Assembly: GCA_024400425.1 (NCBI GenBank)
Contig: JAKSMV010000012.1
Coordinates: 1-64,000 of the forward strand
DNA length: 64,000 bases
Direction of reading: 5' to 3'
DNA from: Bacteroidales bacterium
Lineage (GTDB): Bacteria; Bacteroidota; Bacteroidia; Bacteroidales; F082
In this document: positions 48,532-58,066 of the stretch, in pieces
How positions within the stretch are numbered: the stretch's first letter is position 1
Layout: each line of letters starts with the position of its first letter
The notes under the pieces: generated by a model
What the model was told of the DNA's origin: nothing
Databases searched by the model: none
What the model saw: the letters and a program-made list of their open reading frames with translations, nothing else
Position numbers and translations under genes: made by a program

Positions 48532-51500
48532 ATGCCATCAAGAGACCAATTCACGACGGAGATATACGTCAACAACCAGCAGGCGCAGGATGCGCTGATG
48601 GAACTGAACCAGAAATTGGAAAAGCTACAGAAAAGCTATGCCAACCTGAACAAGAACAGCAAAAACTACGAGCAACGCGAAAGGGAACTTGCCAAGCAGA
48701 TAAAGGCGACTGAAGCCTCCATCGCAACCGCCGAAAAGGGAACCGAAAGCTACGCAAGGGCGATGAACAACCTTGGGAAACGCAGCATCGAGCAACTCTA
48801 CAAGCTGCAACGGCAGCTGAATTCGGAAATCAGGAAACTCGACCCGAATGATGCCGAGTTCGCCCAGCTTTCGAAGAACTACCAGACTGTCACCCAAAGA
48901 ATCCATGCTTTGGAAGAAGCCCAGAAAGGCGTTCTGGCAAGTCAAGGAGGATTCTTTAAAAGGATGACCGTCGGGATAAACAAATATTATGGTTCAATAA
49001 TGATTGGCATCGGTGTCATCAAGAAATTTGCCCAAAGCTTTGCCGATGCCTACAAGACCATTTCGGGCTTCGAGCAGGCCAATGTGAACCTTGCAACGAT
49101 TCTCGGTGTCAATTCCGACCAGATGGAGGCACTCACCGACAGTGCCCTGAAACTTGGCAGACAGACAAAATACACGGCATCTGAAGTCACACAGCTACAG
49201 ACCGAGCTGGCAAAGCTGGGCTTCACCCAGAACCAGATAATGAAGATGGAAAAGCCGGTGCTTGACTTCGCCACCGCCGTAGGCACCGACTTGGCAAGCG
49301 CAGCATCGATGGCTGGCGTCGCCTTGCGCAGTTTCGGACTCGAATCGAAGGATTCGGAAGAAGTGCTTGGCACTTTGGCCGTATCGTGCAGCAAGTCGGC
49401 GCTTTCGTTCGAGTATCTGCAAAACTCCTTCAGCACCATTGCGCCTGTGGCGAAGACCTACGGACTCACGCTGAAAGACACCATATCCCTTTTGGGAACG
49501 CTGGCCAATGCAGGATTCGACGCTTCGAGTGCAGCCACAGCAACCCGAAACATATTGCTCAATCTGTCGGACACTTCTGGTAAGTTGGCAAAGCGACTTG
49601 GCGGCGCAAAGACATCTTTCACCGAAATCATGGACGCACTCATCAAGCTCCGTGACGAAGGCGTTGACCTAAACCAGACTCTTGAACTGACCGACAAGCG
49701 AAGCGTGGCAGCGTTCAACACGTTTCTCAGCGGTGCTGAAAGCGCCAAGGAACTGCGCTCTGAGTTGGAAGACGTGAACGGAGAGCTTGCCCGCATTTCA
49801 TCAGAGAGAGCCGACACCGTTGAGGGGGCAATCGACAGTATGAAATCGGCTTGGGAAGGCTTTATGCTTTCGTTCCGCAACTCGAAAGGCACGGTGAAAA
49901 GCGTAATCGACTTCATTACGACAGAAATAGGAGGGCTGAAGTTCCTCATTGATCCAGACAGCGAAATCGACGACTTTGCCGACGCTTATGATTTTTCGAG
50001 AGTTGTTGAATCCATGAACGATATGGGAGCCGATGCAATAGAGACAATGGGAGCCATCGACTCGCAGTATCAACGGTTGCTTACCCACATCGAAGAATCG
50101 TCATATGGAGATCGACGCAAGGAGCGAATGCGCCAGGGACTTAAAAGGGCCTACGATACTATAGTCGAAGAAGTTGAACCAGCATCAAAGGCTTTGCAAG
50201 CTGAAATAGATGCCGTAAACAAGAAATTCTTTGATTCTGAATTTGAGCTTTCAAAAGAGAGAAATTCGGGAAAAATCACACAGGAGCAATGGGAAGAGAG
50301 ATATGGGAAACTTCGTGAACAAAAAGAAGCAGAAATCAAGCTCGCAAGAAAAAAATCAAAAGAGATTGAAGATATTGAGACTGTTACGAAGAATAAATCT
50401 AAAGAACTTCTCGAAAAAGAGCTTGCCGACCGCAAGAAAAAATACAGCAATGAGGTTGCAATAATCGATGCCAAAAGCAACTACGAGCTGAAAGTCCTGA
50501 AGGTGCAGCTGCTGAATCAGGAAATCACCCAGGAGCAATACGAGAGTGAAATGTTCGACATCAAGTTCCGCGCCATTGACCGTAAGCTCGAACTTGCCCA
50601 AAAATACAAACAGGATGAAACCTCGCTCATGGCATCCGAAATGGACTTGCAGATTGAAGTCATGCAGCTTGCCCAGAAAAAGATTGAGGCCATTGAGAAA
50701 GAGAACGACAGGAAACTTGAGGAACAGGACAAGGAAATCAAGCGGCAGCAGGAAGAACTCGAAAAACTGATGAGGGAAGCCGAAAGCGTGAGGGATTCGC
50801 TTCTTTCCCCATCCCAAAAAAGGAACAGCGAAAAGAATGACGAGCTGAAAAACCTTGAGAAACTTCACGATGCCAAGCTGCTATCGGAAGAGGAATACGA
50901 GAAGGCGGTGCAGAACGTCCACAAGAAATACAAGCAGCAGCAGCTTGACGAAGACCTTGAAGGGCTGAAAGGCTATTTCGAGAAGGCAAACAAGGTGATG
51001 GAGGGTGTTTCGGGTTTCGTCAGCCAGCTCCAGTCAGCCGAAACCGCGAACCTCGAAGCGGAATACCAGGCGCGGCTGACGGCTGCTGGCGACAATGCGG
51101 AACAGCGGGAGGCGATAGAAGCGGAATATGAGCAGAAGAAGCTGGACATGAAAAAGAAGTATGCCGATGTTGATATGGTAATCAACATCGCCAAGGCTAT
51201 TGCTGCTGGTGCTCTCGCCGCAGTTGAGGCTTTCGCTGCGGCAGGCAACCCAATTCTTGGTGCCGTGTTCGCTGCCATCGTAGCCGCTACCACTGCGGCT
51301 GAGGTGGCAAGCATCGTGGCACAACGCAACGCCATCAAGAACGCTTCGGTGTCGTCTTCGGGCGGTGGAAGCAGCTTGCAGTCGGGCACACGCACCATCA
51401 GCGACGGCTTTGCCGAAGGTGGCTATACGGGCGATGGAGGCAAGTATGAGGCTGCCGGTGTGGTGCACCGTGGAGAATGGGTGGCTCCGAAATGGATGGT

Positions 51501-51786
51501 GAAGCAGAACCCCGTCACCTTCGCCAATCTGGAGCATTACCGCCGCTCGGGGAGCCATGGGCGAAGCGGTTCAGCCGCAAACGGATTCGCCGAAGGTGGA
51601 TTTGCCACATCAAACGCTACTGACATGCCATCGGCACAAGGCGGCGCCATCGAACTCTCGGAGGCTTCGGCTCAGATGATTGCCGATAAGATTGCCGCCT
51701 ACGGCATCACCATCGTGCAACTCGACAACAAGCTGAACGACAAACACGCTCAGGAATCTAAATTCAAGAAAATCACATCGAAATGA
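48532..51786 (+). CDS. Phage tail tape measure protein
   Basis: A 1084-residue protein that sets tail length and is expelled into the host envelope on infection. N-terminal coiled coil (residues about 10-130), then the PhageMin_Tail core (YKTISGFEQANVNLATILGV, RQTKYTASEVTQLQTELAKLGF, GVALRSFGL, TAPVAKTYG-type FSTIAPVAKTYGLT, NAGFDASSAATATRNILLNL), a long coiled coil (about 590-820), and a hydrophobic Ala/Gly-rich membrane-active stretch (about 880-940, NIAKAIAAGALAAVEAFAAAGNPILGAVFAAIVAATTAAEV). It has its own promoter. The ATG of the next gene overlaps its stop. With about 1.5 angstrom per residue the tail would be roughly 150 nm, a siphophage-like length. Confidence 0.9.
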   Translation: MPSRDQFTTEIYVNNQQAQDALMELNQKLEKLQKSYANLNKNSKNYEQRERELAKQIKATEASIATAEKGTESYARAMNNLGKRSIEQLYKLQRQLNSEIRKLDPNDAEFAQLSKNYQTVTQRIHALEEAQKGVLASQGGFFKRMTVGINKYYGSIMIGIGVIKKFAQSFADAYKTISGFEQANVNLATILGVNSDQMEALTDSALKLGRQTKYTASEVTQLQTELAKLGFTQNQIMKMEKPVLDFATAVGTDLASAASMAGVALRSFGLESKDSEEVLGTLAVSCSKSALSFEYLQNSFSTIAPVAKTYGLTLKDTISLLGTLANAGFDASSAATATRNILLNLSDTSGKLAKRLGGAKTSFTEIMDALIKLRDEGVDLNQTLELTDKRSVAAFNTFLSGAESAKELRSELEDVNGELARISSERADTVEGAIDSMKSAWEGFMLSFRNSKGTVKSVIDFITTEIGGLKFLIDPDSEIDDFADAYDFSRVVESMNDMGADAIETMGAIDSQYQRLLTHIEESSYGDRRKERMRQGLKRAYDTIVEEVEPASKALQAEIDAVNKKFFDSEFELSKERNSGKITQEQWEERYGKLREQKEAEIKLARKKSKEIEDIETVTKNKSKELLEKELADRKKKYSNEVAIIDAKSNYELKVLKVQLLNQEITQEQYESEMFDIKFRAIDRKLELAQKYKQDETSLMASEMDLQIEVMQLAQKKIEAIEKENDRKLEEQDKEIKRQQEELEKLMREAESVRDSLLSPSQKRNSEKNDELKNLEKLHDAKLLSEEEYEKAVQNVHKKYKQQQLDEDLEGLKGYFEKANKVMEGVSGFVSQLQSAETANLEAEYQARLTAAGDNAEQREAIEAEYEQKKLDMKKKYADVDMVINIAKAIAAGALAAVEAFAAAGNPILGAVFAAIVAATTAAEVASIVAQRNAIKNASVSSSGGGSSLQSGTRTISDGFAEGGYTGDGGKYEAAGVVHRGEWVAPKWMVKQNPVTFANLEHYRRSGSHGRSGSAANGFAEGGFATSNATDMPSAQGGAIELSEASAQMIADKIAAYGITIVQLDNKLNDKHAQESKFKKITSK

Positions 51787-53894
51787 AACTGACAACTGCA
51801 AACGGGCATCTCGACTTGCCCAAAGACTTCGCGATGACGATGCGACGCACCAACCCTTTCCTTTCTGACGAGGGTGACGCTTCGCTGCCTTGCACGCTGC
51901 CTGCATCGGCCAACAACAAAGCTGTGTTCGAACACACCGAGCGCATCGACCGCAGCACACGACACGTCAACAAGATTGCCGCATCGCTGCAATGCGGCCC
52001 TATCACCAAGAACGGACAACTGATTATCGATACGGTGCATCGCCTGGATGGAATAGATGTGAGTTTCGCCATCGAGAACTCAGACCTCTACAGCCAACAC
52101 AAGGACAAAAAGCTGAAAGAGATCTTTCGCGATTACAACAATGGGGAAGGCTACAAACGCACCGACTTCGATTCCGTATCAGGATGGATGACCTACCTAA
52201 ACGGCATCTTCAGCGGAAGCATCACTACCGAGACCGACTTCACCATATTTCCCGTGGCCATCGCACCATATAAGGACAACGACGAGACCTATTACCAGGC
52301 TAACAACGAATATAGCGGTGGCCTCGTGTGGCAGAAGCGTACCGTCAGGGAAGGCGACATCGCCATGCTGGTGCCTGACGGCTACGGCATTTCTCCGTTC
52401 CTCTACCTGCACCGACTTGTTGCGCTCACATTCGAGGTGCTTGGCTACACGGTGGTGCAAAACTGCTTTGCCGCTTCGCCATTGTCGGCCATCGTGGTGC
52501 TGAACAACAGCAGCGACACACTCGTGAAGCCCGTGCTGCACTATGCCGACCTTGTTCCGAACTGCACCGTGAGCGAGTTCCTCGATTTCCTGCTGAAGAA
52601 ATTCCACGCACAGGCTAAAATAGACTCGACGGCAAAGACCGTGAGCATCGTGTTGATGGAAGACCTGCTATCGGCAACACCAACAAGCGACATCACCGGA
52701 ATGGTGAATGGCGACATGGAAATGGCCATATCACCATCGTCGCGCGTAGTCCTCAGCTCGAAGACTGACATTGAAGGTGCAGCATACGCCGAAGAGACAT
52801 TCGACAAACTGATGGAGAAATATGACTTCTATGTCGCTCTCAACGAAGACGAATTCGGGAAGATAGGCACGGCACAGCAGGCTTATTTCGACTGTCTCAT
52901 CATGCGCAAGGCCACAGGCGATTTCATTGTGCTCGAGCGTAGCATGAGCACGGGCGCACAGACGCAACGCCGACTCGGAACGAACTATTTTCGCTACGAC
53001 AGACGCAACTCAGACGAGACTGAACAATTCGATTCAGACGACTCGATGCCGCCAATGGTGGATTTCGCGAAAATGATCATCCCGTTCATCGGCGAACGCA
53101 AGCACTTCCACACCTCATACCTCGGTTCGGAAGCTGACACTGACCAAGACATCATCTTGGTCCAGGAGTACAAGAACATTACAGGAACAGTGTTGCCGCG
53201 TGGCGGTACCACACAGAAATTCGTCCCGCTCGTCTATTCGCAAGCACATGCCTACGAAGCCATGCTGCCGCTTGCGCTGCATCCATACGAGCTATACAAA
53301 ACATTCTGGCAACGATACAACGAGTTGTTGCTGAACTACAAGGTGACGCTGACGGGCATCGTTGAATATCCACTTGCCGAACTGATGAACCTTGATATGG
53401 TCAGCCCGAAGTTGTATCGCAACCAAAAACTCATCCCGATGGAATCGGAATCCACATTCTCAGGAAAGGTCAGCAATGGCGAAAGCAGCTTCATCCTTGC
53501 CAAAACTTTTGCCAATAGCGTTTCGGACGAAGACATCGATCCTGGACAGGTGGTGCGACTGAAATGGGTGTGGAACGACAACATGCGTGAGTTCGTAGCT
53601 GAATGGTGGAGAGCTAACGAAGCAAGAATTGAAACGCAACTCACCCAAATGGAAGGTGCACCGCTCGAAAGAATAAGATTCGATAATTACACTTTCCAAT
53701 TCACCGACAACATGCCTGATGCGTATATCGGTCCACCGATGGAAGCCGGACAGACTTCGGCAACGGTGGTGAGGCGCGCCAACATTGTCGTTAACATCAA
53801 ATATGTGGTTGAGGGTTCGCAAACCGAAAAGAATTGGTCGGAACAAATCCTTGACCAACAAGTCAGCATTTCATTCACAGCAGTAACCTACTGA
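51783..53894 (+). CDS. Phage tail / baseplate-type protein
   Basis: A 703-residue protein, translationally coupled to the tape measure gene (ATGA). It has mostly beta composition, with FYVALNEDEFGKIGTAQQAYFDCLIMRKATGDFIVLERS in the middle and EYPLAELMNLDMVSPKLYRNQKLIPMESEST near the end. Size and position after the tape measure suggest a distal tail or tail-tip hub protein. I cannot identify a named family, and no enzymatic motif is visible. No signal or TM segment. It ends 43 bp before the next gene, which has its own promoter. Confidence 0.7.
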   Translation: MKLTTANGHLDLPKDFAMTMRRTNPFLSDEGDASLPCTLPASANNKAVFEHTERIDRSTRHVNKIAASLQCGPITKNGQLIIDTVHRLDGIDVSFAIENSDLYSQHKDKKLKEIFRDYNNGEGYKRTDFDSVSGWMTYLNGIFSGSITTETDFTIFPVAIAPYKDNDETYYQANNEYSGGLVWQKRTVREGDIAMLVPDGYGISPFLYLHRLVALTFEVLGYTVVQNCFAASPLSAIVVLNNSSDTLVKPVLHYADLVPNCTVSEFLDFLLKKFHAQAKIDSTAKTVSIVLMEDLLSATPTSDITGMVNGDMEMAISPSSRVVLSSKTDIEGAAYAEETFDKLMEKYDFYVALNEDEFGKIGTAQQAYFDCLIMRKATGDFIVLERSMSTGAQTQRRLGTNYFRYDRRNSDETEQFDSDDSMPPMVDFAKMIIPFIGERKHFHTSYLGSEADTDQDIILVQEYKNITGTVLPRGGTTQKFVPLVYSQAHAYEAMLPLALHPYELYKTFWQRYNELLLNYKVTLTGIVEYPLAELMNLDMVSPKLYRNQKLIPMESESTFSGKVSNGESSFILAKTFANSVSDEDIDPGQVVRLKWVWNDNMREFVAEWWRANEARIETQLTQMEGAPLERIRFDNYTFQFTDNMPDAYIGPPMEAGQTSATVVRRANIVVNIKYVVEGSQTEKNWSEQILDQQVSISFTAVTY

Positions 53895-53895
53895 T

Positions 53896-53932
53896 TTTGT
53901 CACTGAATATTTTTAGCATGGTTGTAATTTTG
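53896..53932 (+). promoter_or_regulatory. Element promoter D (TTGTCACTG / TAATTTTG)
   Basis: TTTTGTCACTG with TTTG at 53896-53899 and TAATTTTG at 53925-53932, the same 26-bp phase as copies A-C. The next ATG (53938) lies five bases past the box, so the transcript is probably leaderless. Confidence 0.8.
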
Positions 53933-53937
53933 CCAAT

Positions 53938-55311
53938 ATGAGTTACACAGCAACACAGACGCCGACCAACGGCGAATCATATCCAAAGAACTTGGTTCCG
54001 GAAGTCATCCTAAGTCAAGTGACCGATGAAGTGACCATCCATCTACTGCAAAGTGATAGCGTGATATTCGAAGGTTCCTACACACCTGACGTTTTAGGCC
54101 ACGTCAGCGTTGACCTTTGCGAATTGTTCACTGAATGGCTCAATACTTCGCTTCCAAACACGAACGCCTTATTGCAAACTGAATGGAAAAAACAGTTCAC
54201 GCTGAAAATTGAAGATGAAGATGCGCAGAACACTATCAACTTCTATGTGTGCAACGCTGATTTCAAGTCGCGTACGGCATGGACAACCTGGCTTGCCTCG
54301 AACTTCCTCACCAACCAGCCGATGGAACAGCACGCCTGCAAGGACGCACCGCTTTGGATCTCGTTCTACGATGCCGATGGCGGTCTTTCGCTGAAAGCGC
54401 GCTTCTACAAGAAGGCTGGCGGCAACATTGATGTGAACATCGCAACCACCAACGGCGCAGGATGCTACACTTGCAACGTGTCGTATGACCGTCTCATCCG
54501 TCAGATTGCGGCTTTGCCTTCCTCGCTATATGGCTACTATGATGTGCTGCTCATGGATGGCGACGACATCAAGGCGAAGCAACGCTACATCTACAGCGAG
54601 CGCACGGGCAATGAGCAATACTATTGTTTCGTAAACGCGCTTGGCGGCATCGACACGCTGATTTGCCAAGGCGAGAATGTTCTCAATCCTGACATCACCT
54701 ATAATATAGGTCGCTTCGGCAAGTCGTTCCGTCAGCTTGACGACACCGACACCATCCGTGCCTGGACCCAGAACACGGGGATGCTGCCATGGAAATGGCG
54801 CAACTGGTTCTTTGAAATCATGTCTGTCAAGGCTGGTGCATGGCGCTATGAGGATAGGGCCTTCACTGAGATAGTGCTGAGAGAGTCAAGCATAGCGGCA
54901 AGCAATCAAGGCCAGCTGCAATCCTACACGTTTGGCTACATCCTCACCGAAAACACCTCGGTCATCGGCAGTGATGAACGCGCTGCCTACGCCTTCCGCA
55001 AGTCGGTGGCCGACGAGGCGGAAGAGTATGAGAGCGACATGCAAGCCATAGAACTTGCCTTCGAGGATGGCGAAACGGAAACGATTCCGATTCCTGCCAA
55101 GGTCATCCTGGTTCTCGCCACGGCTGATGCCGTCGTTGAGGCCACGCCAATATCGTACCTCGTTGACGGAACTGTCGTTGACGACTTCACGCCATCGACA
55201 ACCGAACCCGTGCAGATTGCACTGCCCGCTGGCGACGAACTCAGCTTTGAGACTGAGAATGTCAGCGTGAATGGTCTTATTCTGAATTACTATCCTCAAA
55301 CACCGACATAA
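53938..55311 (+). CDS. Phage tail-type protein
   Basis: A 457-residue, beta-rich protein with SYPKNLVPEVILSQVTDEVTIHLLQSDSVIFEGSY near the start, FEGSYTPDVLGHVSVDLCELF, and GQLQSYTFGYILTENTSV later. Homologs with this opening (a receptor or tail-tip connector type) occur in Bacteroidales prophages behind tape measure and tail genes, but no named function is known to me. Its start lies immediately after a promoter, which suggests a leaderless transcript. The next gene, a holin-like protein, starts one base after its stop codon. Confidence 0.7.
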   Translation: MSYTATQTPTNGESYPKNLVPEVILSQVTDEVTIHLLQSDSVIFEGSYTPDVLGHVSVDLCELFTEWLNTSLPNTNALLQTEWKKQFTLKIEDEDAQNTINFYVCNADFKSRTAWTTWLASNFLTNQPMEQHACKDAPLWISFYDADGGLSLKARFYKKAGGNIDVNIATTNGAGCYTCNVSYDRLIRQIAALPSSLYGYYDVLLMDGDDIKAKQRYIYSERTGNEQYYCFVNALGGIDTLICQGENVLNPDITYNIGRFGKSFRQLDDTDTIRAWTQNTGMLPWKWRNWFFEIMSVKAGAWRYEDRAFTEIVLRESSIAASNQGQLQSYTFGYILTENTSVIGSDERAAYAFRKSVADEAEEYESDMQAIELAFEDGETETIPIPAKVILVLATADAVVEATPISYLVDGTVVDDFTPSTTEPVQIALPAGDELSFETENVSVNGLILNYYPQTPT

Positions 55312-55312
55312 A

Positions 55313-55609
55313 ATGGGTAAGATTATTCGACACGCAACTTTGGAAAACGCACCATTTTGGTTTTTCGCATTATTATCAGCTGGAATCGGAATTGCCGGGT
55401 TCATCGTTCCACCGCCTGGCGAACTGCATCCAAGCATCCTGAAATTCATCAGCTGGATGTTTGCCTTCGATGCACTGTGGGTGTTTTTCAAGGCATTCAA
55501 GGAAGGCTTAGATGCGCGATTCCAGAAAGGTGACGTTTCGGTGACATTAGGCAACCTCGATAAGGCAGAACCCATCGCGCAAGGCGAGGAAAATATTGAA
55601 GAAGAATAA
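55313..55609 (+). CDS. Two-TM holin-like membrane protein
   Basis: A 98-residue protein. Two hydrophobic segments: about 13-33 (PFWFFALLSAGIGIAGFIV) and 43-62 (LKFISWMFAFDALWVFFKAF), then a charged C-terminal 35 residues ending in EENIEEE. It resembles small phage holin or membrane-anchor proteins. It is the second holin candidate in the element (the other is at 42223-42423), so at most one need be the lysis trigger; this one may instead anchor a tail or fibre complex during assembly. One base after the tail gene. Confidence 0.65.
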   Translation: MGKIIRHATLENAPFWFFALLSAGIGIAGFIVPPPGELHPSILKFISWMFAFDALWVFFKAFKEGLDARFQKGDVSVTLGNLDKAEPIAQGEENIEEE

Positions 55610-55630
55610 CACATCTTAAATCATAAAGAT

Positions 55631-55918
55631 ATGAACATCAACAAAATTCAAGACTACACCAAGGGAATCGAAGGTGGAAACACCTGTCGGTTCGAGGCCC
55701 TCGGAGAAGAGGGCAGGATCCACATCGAAGGTTCTGGCGACATCGTTGTGGAAGTGAGCGTTGATGGCGTGAACTACGCTTCCGTAGATCACGACATCTC
55801 TTTCAGCGACGGAGTGGCCATTGCTCCTGTCGCATTCTACATCGGCGACCAAGTTCGCATCAGTGCGACGACTTTGACAAAAGTCACAGTTAATTACAAC
55901 AAAATCAAATCCTACTAA
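55631..55918 (+). CDS. Small beta-rich phage structural-type protein
   Basis: A 95-residue protein of alternating hydrophobic and polar residues: GIEGGNTCRFEALGEEGRIHIEGSGDIVVEVSVDGVNYASVDHDISFSDGVAIA (only short parts cited), typical of a beta-sandwich. It is 22 bp after the holin-like gene and 2 bp before the large fibre-like gene, so probably a fibre cap, decoration or chaperone-like partner. No enzymatic motif. Function unknown. Confidence 0.6.
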   Translation: MNINKIQDYTKGIEGGNTCRFEALGEEGRIHIEGSGDIVVEVSVDGVNYASVDHDISFSDGVAIAPVAFYIGDQVRISATTLTKVTVNYNKIKSY

Positions 55919-55920
55919 CT

Positions 55921-57444
55921 ATGAACGGAATCAACACAACATTAGACAAAGGCGGCAATGGCAGCAGCAAGGCTGCCCAATTGTCAGTGGCAATAACTTA
56001 TTCTGAGCTGCTCGCATTGCGCAACTCAGGCACACTCACACCTGGCACATGGTACCGCATCACTGACTACACCTGCACCACAACGCAGGAAGAAACGCAA
56101 AGCGCCGGACATGTGTTCGACATCATCGTGCGTGCCGACGATGCCTCGCACCTCAACGAAAACGCCTACGCTGCTCACCACGAAGGCGACACCTATTTCC
56201 AAGACTGCAAACTTGAGGCTTGGGAACTGAAGTATTGCATCGACAACGACAACACCCGCTTCGCCTGGGCCGATGAAGACGGCAAAGGCGTCATCTTCTT
56301 CATGAAGGACGAATGGAACAACCAATGCCCTTACGACTTCAAGAACATCATGTTCAAGAGATACCTTGTAACAGAATACGACAATGTTTTGGATGAAATT
56401 CTTAACAATTCAGATTGGACTCCAAGCAAATACATTGCTTTCGAAGGATTGGAAAACGAACACATAGATGAATATGATGAATCCGACTCAATTTTTTTGT
56501 ACACCTTCTCAACAAATAGTTATGAAGATACAGATGCAATATTGGATGCTTCGTTAAACACTAAAAATAACAATAACGACGCAGATGCATACTATGTGCA
56601 ATTTTGTAATGACAATGAGATTGGACAATTCATGGCTGGACAAGAAATCGATGGTAAATGTAAAACAGTTATAAGACTGAATAATATCGTTATTTCTGAC
56701 AGAAACGAATTGTTCGAGGAAGGCAATGAACCTGTAAAGATTTATGGTAATGTTTTTGGAGTCAATTGTCACGACATGATGTTTGAGAGCCATAGCTATT
56801 GCAACACATTCAAAGCAAATTGTAAAAATAATCTGTTTTTCAAATCATACTACAATACAATAGGAAATTATTGTTCTGGAAACACGTTCGGGAACAATTG
56901 CCAATATAACACGTTCGGGAACAATTGCAGCCATAACACATTCGGGAACAATTGCCAAGAAAACACGTTCGGGAACTATTGCGGCCGTAACACATTCGGG
57001 AACGAATGTTGGCATAACACGTTCGGGAACAATTGCCAATATAACACGTTCGGGAACGAATGCTGTAATAACACGTTCGGGAACGAATGCTATAGTAACA
57101 CGTTCGGGAACAATTGTCAATATAACACGTTCGGGAACTATTGTTGGTATAACACGTTCGGGAACAATTGTTGGTATAACACGTTCGGGAACGATTGTCA
57201 ATATAACACGTTCGGGAACTACGTCGAGACAATCACGGTTTTCGATGGAGTTATGAATTGCAGTGTGACAGGCGGTTCTTCAAGTTCAGTTGTGAAAAAT
57301 GCTCAGATTCTCAATGGTACAGCAGGTGCTTCAAGCAGCAACAAACTTACAATTTCCTTTGCCGCAAATAAATCCTACACGCAAGTTGCAGGTAAGAACA
57401 CATCCGGAACTTTAAAGATTTTCAATCCGGCTGACAATGCCTAA
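55921..57444 (+). CDS. Phage fibre-like protein with nonapeptide NTFGNxCxx repeats
   Basis: A 507-residue protein. Residues 1-160 form a head common to Bacteroidales phage fibres (SELLALRNSGTLTPGTWYRITDY). Residues about 275-320 have decayed 9-residue repeats, then 12 complete and one partial NTFGN-x-C-x-x units (27 bp each), with x changing and Cys fixed in every unit; Asn-Thr-Phe-Gly-Asn is nearly invariant. This predicts a beta-helix with a ladder of Cys and Phe on one face. A C-terminal 70 residues of beta type (ITVFDGVMNCSVTGGSSSS) close it. It is likely the receptor-binding or surface-exposed part. It follows the small beta protein by 2 bp. Confidence 0.75.
   Translation: MNGINTTLDKGGNGSSKAAQLSVAITYSELLALRNSGTLTPGTWYRITDYTCTTTQEETQSAGHVFDIIVRADDASHLNENAYAAHHEGDTYFQDCKLEAWELKYCIDNDNTRFAWADEDGKGVIFFMKDEWNNQCPYDFKNIMFKRYLVTEYDNVLDEILNNSDWTPSKYIAFEGLENEHIDEYDESDSIFLYTFSTNSYEDTDAILDASLNTKNNNNDADAYYVQFCNDNEIGQFMAGQEIDGKCKTVIRLNNIVISDRNELFEEGNEPVKIYGNVFGVNCHDMMFESHSYCNTFKANCKNNLFFKSYYNTIGNYCSGNTFGNNCQYNTFGNNCSHNTFGNNCQENTFGNYCGRNTFGNECWHNTFGNNCQYNTFGNECCNNTFGNECYSNTFGNNCQYNTFGNYCWYNTFGNNCWYNTFGNDCQYNTFGNYVETITVFDGVMNCSVTGGSSSSVVKNAQILNGTAGASSSNKLTISFAANKSYTQVAGKNTSGTLKIFNPADNA
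56881..57222 (+). repeat. 27-bp tandem repeat array within the fibre-like gene
   Basis: Twelve 27-bp units, each starting AACACGTTCGGGAAC or AACACATTCGGGAAC, begin at 56881, 56908, 56935, 56962, 56989, 57016, 57043, 57070, 57097, 57124, 57151 and 57178, with a partial 13th at 57205. Within a unit the first 15 bases are nearly fixed and three of the last four codons vary. Confidence 0.92.
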
Positions 57445-57465
57445 ATCGGCATTTTATAAACGCGA

Positions 57466-57506
57466 ATTTGCCTATTCTTGCACATATAGAGCAAGAATAG
57501 GCAAAT
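57466..57506 (+). terminator. Long perfect hairpin after the fibre-like gene
   Basis: ATTTGCCTATTCTTGC (57466-57481) is perfectly inverted at 57491-57506 with a nine-base loop; GTTT follows. It ends the tail transcript. Confidence 0.8.
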
Positions 57507-57637
57507 GTTTAGGCTGAAATATATTCATATTTATGTATGCAAAACTCTAAAACACATAGAGTTAAAAAGGCAATAAATGTAAAAAACGAACTAATTGTTC
57601 CCGAATTATTCCTAATGTCTCAAATTCCTTACGCGCG

Positions 57638-58066
57638 ATGCGAAAAAAAATCCTGACTGGGTCAAGAGCATTCTTCTCCTGTTTGGCTGATTTTCGGCCA
57701 AAGGACACTGATTGGATTGTACTTGACGACGCCCCGAAAGGCTATCAATATTACCGTCAAACCTCAATTCCTGGCAAATGTTTGTTCGAGTGGCGCGACA
57801 TGGGCGCTGATGCCTTGATTGATTATGCACTACAGCACCCAATTCCACAGATGCAAGTCGGTAAGTTCTTGATTCCAGACTTCGCAAAACATATTGGTCT
57901 GACATTAGAACAACTGAAACGACTGCAACCACTCATTGATGCATTGGATGCGAAACACCGCTACGAGTCTATCATCTACGATAGCTATCTTCGGAACGGA
58001 GATTTCACGCTGACCGATGAACAACGCGATGCTGCTTACCAATGCTATAAAGAGGCAAGAAGTTAA
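57638..58066 (+). CDS. Nucleotidyltransferase-like orphan protein
   Basis: A 142-residue protein. Near its start it has LTGSRAFFSC (Gly8-Ser9) followed by Asp23 and Asp25 in PKDTDWIVLDD, the GS and D-x-D pattern of minimal nucleotidyltransferases; no clear third Asp is visible. The rest is helical (LDAKHRYESIIYDSYLRNGDFTLTDEQ). Such nucleotidyltransferase-like proteins occur in phages and mobile elements, where they can be antitoxin-paired or modify tRNA or a protein, but no partner gene (HEPN) is next to it. Its stop overlaps the convergent recombinase end by four bases. Function unproven. Confidence 0.5.
   Translation: MRKKILTGSRAFFSCLADFRPKDTDWIVLDDAPKGYQYYRQTSIPGKCLFEWRDMGADALIDYALQHPIPQMQVGKFLIPDFAKHIGLTLEQLKRLQPLIDALDAKHRYESIIYDSYLRNGDFTLTDEQRDAAYQCYKEARS

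Noticed and set aside
56840..57232. Minus-strand frames of Cys/Arg repeats
   Set aside because: They mirror the 27-bp repeat of the plus-strand gene and have no start signals.
55921..57444. Diversity-generating retroelement variable protein
   Set aside because: Variable codons are in a tandem repeat, no reverse transcriptase or template repeat exists, and the fold is not C-lectin-like.
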